A stretch of DNA of 64,000 nt from Sporisorium sorghi (lineage: Eukaryota; Basidiomycota; Ustilaginomycetes; Ustilaginales; Ustilaginaceae): assembly GCA_023212695.1 (NCBI GenBank), contig JALCCG010000018.1, positions 57,062-121,061 of the forward strand, in the 5' to 3' direction. A model generated the notes under the pieces. That model was not told the origin of the DNA. It did no database searches and saw only the letters and a list, made by a program, of their open reading frames with translations. Shown here piece after piece: positions 59,976 to 64,000 of this stretch (positions within the stretch are counted from its first letter, which is position 1; every line of letters starts with the position of its first letter). The position numbers and the translations under genes were made by a program.

Positions 59976-61853
59976 CTACAGCGTCTGCGTACCAACAGCC
60001 TGGATGAGCAAACTGTAAAACTCGACCGATTTCACCAACCCGTGGATCGTCGCGCGCTCGTCGACCGTGTGGATGTTCTCCCACTCGCCCTTGATGGGGA
60101 ACTCGCGGTCCGAGCCCGGGCTGAATCTGAAGATGTGGCGGGTCAGCTTCCAGTAGCTCTTGGTGTCCGTGTTGCCGCCCATCACGTCCGGCGCCACGAG
60201 CAGGTCTTGCCACACGGCGCGCATCACGCCCTGCAGCAGCGTCCACGGTGCTGCCTCGAGCGGTGTGAAGGGCGCCGGTTCCAGCGCCGAGTCGAATGCG
60301 TCGCTAAGGACGATCTTGCCCGCCGTTTTTGCGGTGTTCGCAGTGGTGGCGGGGATGAAGTCCCACGCGGGGCTGTCCCCTGTGATGGCGAGCTTGAGCT
60401 TCTTCGCCACGGGCTGGAGGGTCCGGTAGATGTGCTGTCGAACCTCAGCGACGGAGGACGTCACATCGATGCGGTGGTTGATCACCGCCGACGCCTGTTC
60501 GGGCAAATTGTTGATCTTGACCCCGCCAGAGATGAGGTCGACCGCCTGAGTCGTCTGGAAGCCGAAGCGCTGGTATCGATCCATCAGCGAGAGCACCTGT
60601 GCAGCTTGCTTATCCAGCTTCTCCTCGAGCCTTTTTCGGCCCAACTTGCCGCTGAGAGAGCCTTTGCTGTGCTCGAGCTTGCGCTGCAGACGCTCGAGCT
60701 TCTCGAGCGCCTTGCTGAGTTTGCGGTCTGCGTTGGGCGTGTCTCGCGTGCACTGAAGGTACTGTAGCGCGGGGTTGATCTCGTTGGGCTTCTTATCAGC
60801 GATACGAAGCGTTGCCGTGTACGGGTTGGCTTCGATCGCGGTGACGAGCTGAGCGAGCATGCCGATCGACGTGTGGTCACGAGGAGCCGAAGAGTGGCCT
60901 CCTGGCGTGTACACCGTCACCCTAGCGTCGAGGTATCCCTTCTCAGCCACAGCAGGCGATGCAACAGGTACACCCAATTCCAGGTCGATCTCTCCACCCT
61001 CGTCAACGATCATAGCCACGCCGTCGTCGCCGTATCGCTCGTGCAGGAAGTTGGCCAGCTGCATTCCACCCTCCGTACCAGCGCTCTCCTCGTCGAATCC
61101 GAACGAGGCCACGATGGTACGCTGAGGTGTGTAGCCGGACTTGAGCAGACTTTCGAATGTAGCGAGGATCGAGACGATCGTGGTCTTGCAATCGCCTGCG
61201 CCTCGGCCCCAGACAAGGCCAAGGTCGTTATCGATAAAGCCGGAAAAGGGTGGGTGCGTCCACGAGGAGATGGTGTCAGGCTCCACAGGTACGACGTCTT
61301 GGTGCGCCATCAGCACGAGTGGGGCCAGAGTCTCGTTCGATCCAGGGAAGGTGTATACGAGCCCCCACTCGTTGACGAGCTCGAGCTTGACAGGCGAGTC
61401 GGGAGCGTAGATCTTGGGGAACGCGCTGCGAAGGTAGCCGTGGAAGGGCGCGAACACTGCCCCCCATCGAGTGGGATCCTGCTTGACAGTGGGCCAGTCA
61501 TCTCCGACGGATGTATCGACCTGGACAGCGCCGGACAGCAGTTGGGCTAGTTCAGCGCTTGTTGGCAACTCGATTTCGCCGGGGCTGCTGCTGAGGCCTA
61601 GGGTCGAATTGGAGCTAGGCAGCTGGAACGGTGGAACTTGCGGGCAGGCTGCATTGCCTTGGCTGCTGTAGGGCTGACGATGGGTCGATGGTGTCGCTGG
61701 CTTGAATAGCTTGAAGTCGGTGTGAATCAACACGAAGCAAGCAAGTGCAAGACTGAAGATTCGAAACAGTCTTTGAAGACTTGGATGGTGTCGAGATTCT
61801 TCGGCAGGGTGGCTGGTGGGCAGACCGGCTTGGGTCTCGTCGATCTTGCCCAT
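59976..61853 (-). CDS. CPS1: Vacuolar carboxypeptidase S (Gly-Xaa carboxypeptidase, M20)
   Basis: Intronless, 625 aa. It is a type II membrane protein: short cytosolic N-terminus, then an anchor about residues 29-47 (FRIFSLALACFVLIHTDFKLF), as in yeast Cps1, which is sorted to the vacuole lumen to cleave C-terminal residues from peptides. The zinc-dependent M20 motifs are intact: VLMAHQDVVPV (first His about residue 184), VWGRGAGDCKTTIVSIL, SFGFDEESAGTEGG (catalytic Glu), MIVDEGGEIDL and VMGGNTDTKSYWKLTRHIFR. A Lys/Glu-rich helical insert (about 395-450) is typical of the fungal enzymes. I start at 61853, since the longer upstream frame adds sequence inconsistent with this topology. Convergent with the zinc-knuckle gene (65 bp). 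Confidence 0.93.
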   Translation of the reverse strand: MGKIDETQAGLPTSHPAEESRHHPSLQRLFRIFSLALACFVLIHTDFKLFKPATPSTHRQPYSSQGNAACPQVPPFQLPSSNSTLGLSSSPGEIELPTSAELAQLLSGAVQVDTSVGDDWPTVKQDPTRWGAVFAPFHGYLRSAFPKIYAPDSPVKLELVNEWGLVYTFPGSNETLAPLVLMAHQDVVPVEPDTISSWTHPPFSGFIDNDLGLVWGRGAGDCKTTIVSILATFESLLKSGYTPQRTIVASFGFDEESAGTEGGMQLANFLHERYGDDGVAMIVDEGGEIDLELGVPVASPAVAEKGYLDARVTVYTPGGHSSAPRDHTSIGMLAQLVTAIEANPYTATLRIADKKPNEINPALQYLQCTRDTPNADRKLSKALEKLERLQRKLEHSKGSLSGKLGRKRLEEKLDKQAAQVLSLMDRYQRFGFQTTQAVDLISGGVKINNLPEQASAVINHRIDVTSSVAEVRQHIYRTLQPVAKKLKLAITGDSPAWDFIPATTANTAKTAGKIVLSDAFDSALEPAPFTPLEAAPWTLLQGVMRAVWQDLLVAPDVMGGNTDTKSYWKLTRHIFRFSPGSDREFPIKGEWENIHTVDERATIHGLVKSVEFYSLLIQAVGTQTL

Positions 61854-62198
61854 GACTGTGAAGCACGGGGGTGCTGGTGATACCTTTGACGATGGTGGTG
61901 TGGTGAGAGGTTGGCAAAGATAAGAAAAGGACAGATGAAAGCCTTGTGTCCTGCGTCGATGTGTCGCGTGCACGGCCCCTAAGCGTGAAAGCGCAGGCAG
62001 GGTCTTGCGTCGGTGATCCAAATTCGGTTGAAGGGTGTGTTGAGAAAGGACCAAGACGACGTTGGACCCTGGATTCATCTTCGTCCTTGCCTACTAATCA
62101 TCGCTGCAAAGCCGTCCTTTGCATCGCCCTTCATCTCGACCTCGTTGCGTCGAAGGCATAGCTTGCACTTCTGAAACCAGGTTGAAGGTTGCGGCAGC
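61854..62198. promoter_or_regulatory. Divergent promoter of CPS1 and the F-box-like gene
   Basis: 345 bp between outward-facing starts; no recognisable gene or named motif. Confidence 0.45.
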
Positions 62199-63325
62199 AT
62201 GAACGGCGACAGGGCCCCGGCATTGCCTGCAGAACTCTTGTCGAGGATCGTGACGTTCCTTGTGCCAGCAGTTGACCCCAATGCTTCGACTTTGCCACAT
62301 CCAAACGGCGAAGATCTCGACTATACACCAGCGCTTCCATCGTCGCCGAACACTGATCTCCTGGCAGCTGCATCGTCTTGCAAGCTGCTGCACGACATAG
62401 CGAGTAACGCTCTCTGCCGGACACCGCTGCTGCGCTCCTTGAGATCCCTGAATCTTCTCGCAGACACGATCGCTGCCGATGTCAAGAAGCAAGGCTCTCC
62501 GACATCAACCAGTGACAACGGCGAATGTAGACGCACGGCAAGGATACGCTCGATCCATTTGCCACCGGGCGACGGCCTGCTCCAACCAGGCGACACGCTA
62601 GCAGACCAGACGTGCTATGTCGACAGCCTTCGGATGCTGTTCGATCATGCGACACGACTCGACTTTGTTTCGCTCGACCATCGCCAAGCAGGTGCAGCCT
62701 TGCTCGAGTTTTTGCGTCCTTCGACTGCCTGTCGTCCTCGTCGGATCACGCTTTCGAATCTATCGTTTTCGGCACCACCCTTTTCGACCACACAGTCGCT
62801 TGCGCCGCTGTCCAAGGTGACACACCTGCACCTGATCAAGATCGTACCGCCACCAGCTCTGATATCGTTCCTCGTGGGCGAGCAGATCAACGCAGATGAG
62901 CAGGGCAACGTGCCAAACAGCATCAAAGCAGGGCTGTCCCCGCGTGAGACACTCGAGTGCTTGCGTCTGTCGCTGCTACCGCCGGATGCGCTGGTCGAGT
63001 TCGAAGCATACATCGCATGGAGGCAGGCGTGGAAGGTCTACGAGAAGCTGTCTGCTCAGCAACAGGCTCAAGAGCCTGCACCACGAGCACCTCGAGGACC
63101 TGCAAGAAGGTTTGCCGTACAAGAGGCGCTGTACGATCTGGCGACGCATTCGTCTCGACTGCCAAGACTGAGGTTGCTGTTGCTGGAACTCAGCCCGTTG
63201 GGTCCTCTGCCGTCGCCAGTTGAGGAGGAGCGAGAGAGTCGCCGACTCGCTGCATCGGCAGGGTCGTCAAGGAGGATGCATGCTTCGATCGACGGAGCAA
63301 TGCAATCATCCTCTGGCAGACCTGG

Positions 63326-63360
<35 letters not shown>

Positions 63361-64000
63361 CTGCTGCTGCTGCCAACAACCGCAAGGAGCATCCCAGCGA
63401 CGTAAGGGCGACACGCTGTGATGCAGAGATTTTCCTTTCTGCTCTGACGTCCTCTCGACGAGCAGCAGAGCAATTCTCAGAGTCGGCAGGGCCGAATGGG
63501 AGGCGATATTCCACTGGCGGAGGTGATGACGAAAGTTATGCTCGCGATGAGGGCGGGTTGAACCTTGATAGAGGAAATGGAGATGATGCAGCAATTCCAG
63601 TGACAGCAGAAGAGCTCCGAATCGACGAGCGCGACAAGTACTGGCGCTGCATCGAGCGTGGGAAAGTTGCGCTCGTCCAGCTTTGGGCTTCGGCTTTGGC
63701 AGCACCGTCGGACAGCGCACCACCAGAGATCCGCGTGGTGGCAGCAAAGCCAAACGGGCACGATCGGCGCGAGGGTTTCCAGGATTTTTACTGCCAAGCA
63801 CAACATTTTTCTGCTGTGAACGAGAAAGTTGGCGCAGCGCATCCTTCAAGAAGTCACACTTCTGGAGGAGCAGCGACAGATGAGGTCGGATGCTGGGCCG
63901 ATCCCGACGTGTTTTCTCTTGTTCGCACTGCACCGTTTCTCTCTTTCAAGTCAATCGGTGCATGTGGTGGGAAAGAAGGCTGGTACTGGACAGGCGAACT
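62199..64000 (+). CDS. F-box-like protein, 3' end beyond the window
   Basis: Open from an ATG at 62199 to the window edge without a stop (600 codons), so the gene is cut here. The first 60 residues look like an F-box: APALPAELLSRIVTFLVPAV, then LLAAASSCKLLHDIASNALC and LLRSLRSLN. F-box proteins bring substrates to SCF ubiquitin ligases through Skp1. Leucine-rich stretches follow (RITLSNLSFS, KVTHLHLIKIVPPPALISFL, LECLRLSLLPPDAL, PRLRLLLLELSPLGPLP), suggesting leucine-rich repeats. A poly-Ala tract from GCT repeats is at about 63328-63376. The substrate is unknown. Codon use matches the neighbouring genes. Confidence 0.75.

Noticed and set aside
61854..62078. N-terminal extension of CPS1
   Set aside because: Would put 75 non-conserved residues before the short cytosolic tail and anchor typical of Cps1; the ATG at 61851-61853 fits the topology.

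Overview
The window is a stretch of fungal nuclear chromosome with 22 intact protein-coding genes, one gene cut by the right edge and one decayed gene. Gene content and structure point to a basidiomycete smut fungus (Ustilaginomycotina; Ustilago, Sporisorium or Moesziomyces-like). The reasons are moderately GC-rich third codon positions, long intronless reading frames, a few short GT-AG introns (about 80-190 nt, one of 588 nt), abundant CAG/CTG and GA microsatellites, long A/T homopolymers, and a complete eukaryotic housekeeping repertoire. The species cannot be fixed from sequence alone. There is no sign of a plasmid, virus, CRISPR array or bacterial operon. One assembly gap (97 N, 33922-34018) is present.

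Layout, left to right. 0-7.6 kb: proline biosynthesis (PRO2), an Hsp110 chaperone with an unusually long open intron, and a 5'-truncated, frameshifted DASH-cryptochrome remnant. 7.8-18.2 kb: a giant VPS9-PPCDC fusion protein, the glutathione-degrading amidotransferase DUG3 with a 16-nt first exon, a CDK-activating-kinase-like kinase and a Pho85-type cyclin. 18.2-21.3 kb: a repeat-rich non-coding interval. 21.3-32.4 kb: a COQ6-COQ7 fusion for two ubiquinone hydroxylases, a secreted PNGase A-like protein, and a divergent pair of DNA-maintenance genes (FEN1 and an ATRIP/Rad26-like checkpoint protein) sharing a promoter with an MCB element. 32.6-38.3 kb: SNX3 with a very long low-complexity N-terminus, SmD3, and a three-KH RNA-binding protein. 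38.8-47.9 kb: an unrecognised coiled-coil protein, mitoribosomal mS29, Arp2/3 subunit ARPC1 and a PAS-kinase-type Ser/Thr kinase. 47.9-52.9 kb: about 5 kb in which I recognise no gene. 52.9-64 kb: complex I 20-kDa subunit (NDUFS7), SNARE Bos1, arginine methyltransferase PRMT1, a derlin with a Cdc48-binding tail, a four-zinc-knuckle ZCCHC9-like protein, vacuolar carboxypeptidase S and a partial F-box-like gene.

The genes are mostly unrelated housekeeping neighbours rather than a cluster. The main surprises are two multi-domain fusions. In COQ6-COQ7, two enzymes of the same pathway are joined by a linker that itself looks like a mitochondrial presequence with an MPP cleavage motif. In VPS9-PPCDC, an endosomal Rab-GEF region is joined to a coenzyme A biosynthetic enzyme that keeps all its catalytic residues. 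Other points are the decayed photoreceptor gene, the in-frame open intron of Hsp110, and a gap that appears to be an assembly artefact because both sides carry the same 80 bp.
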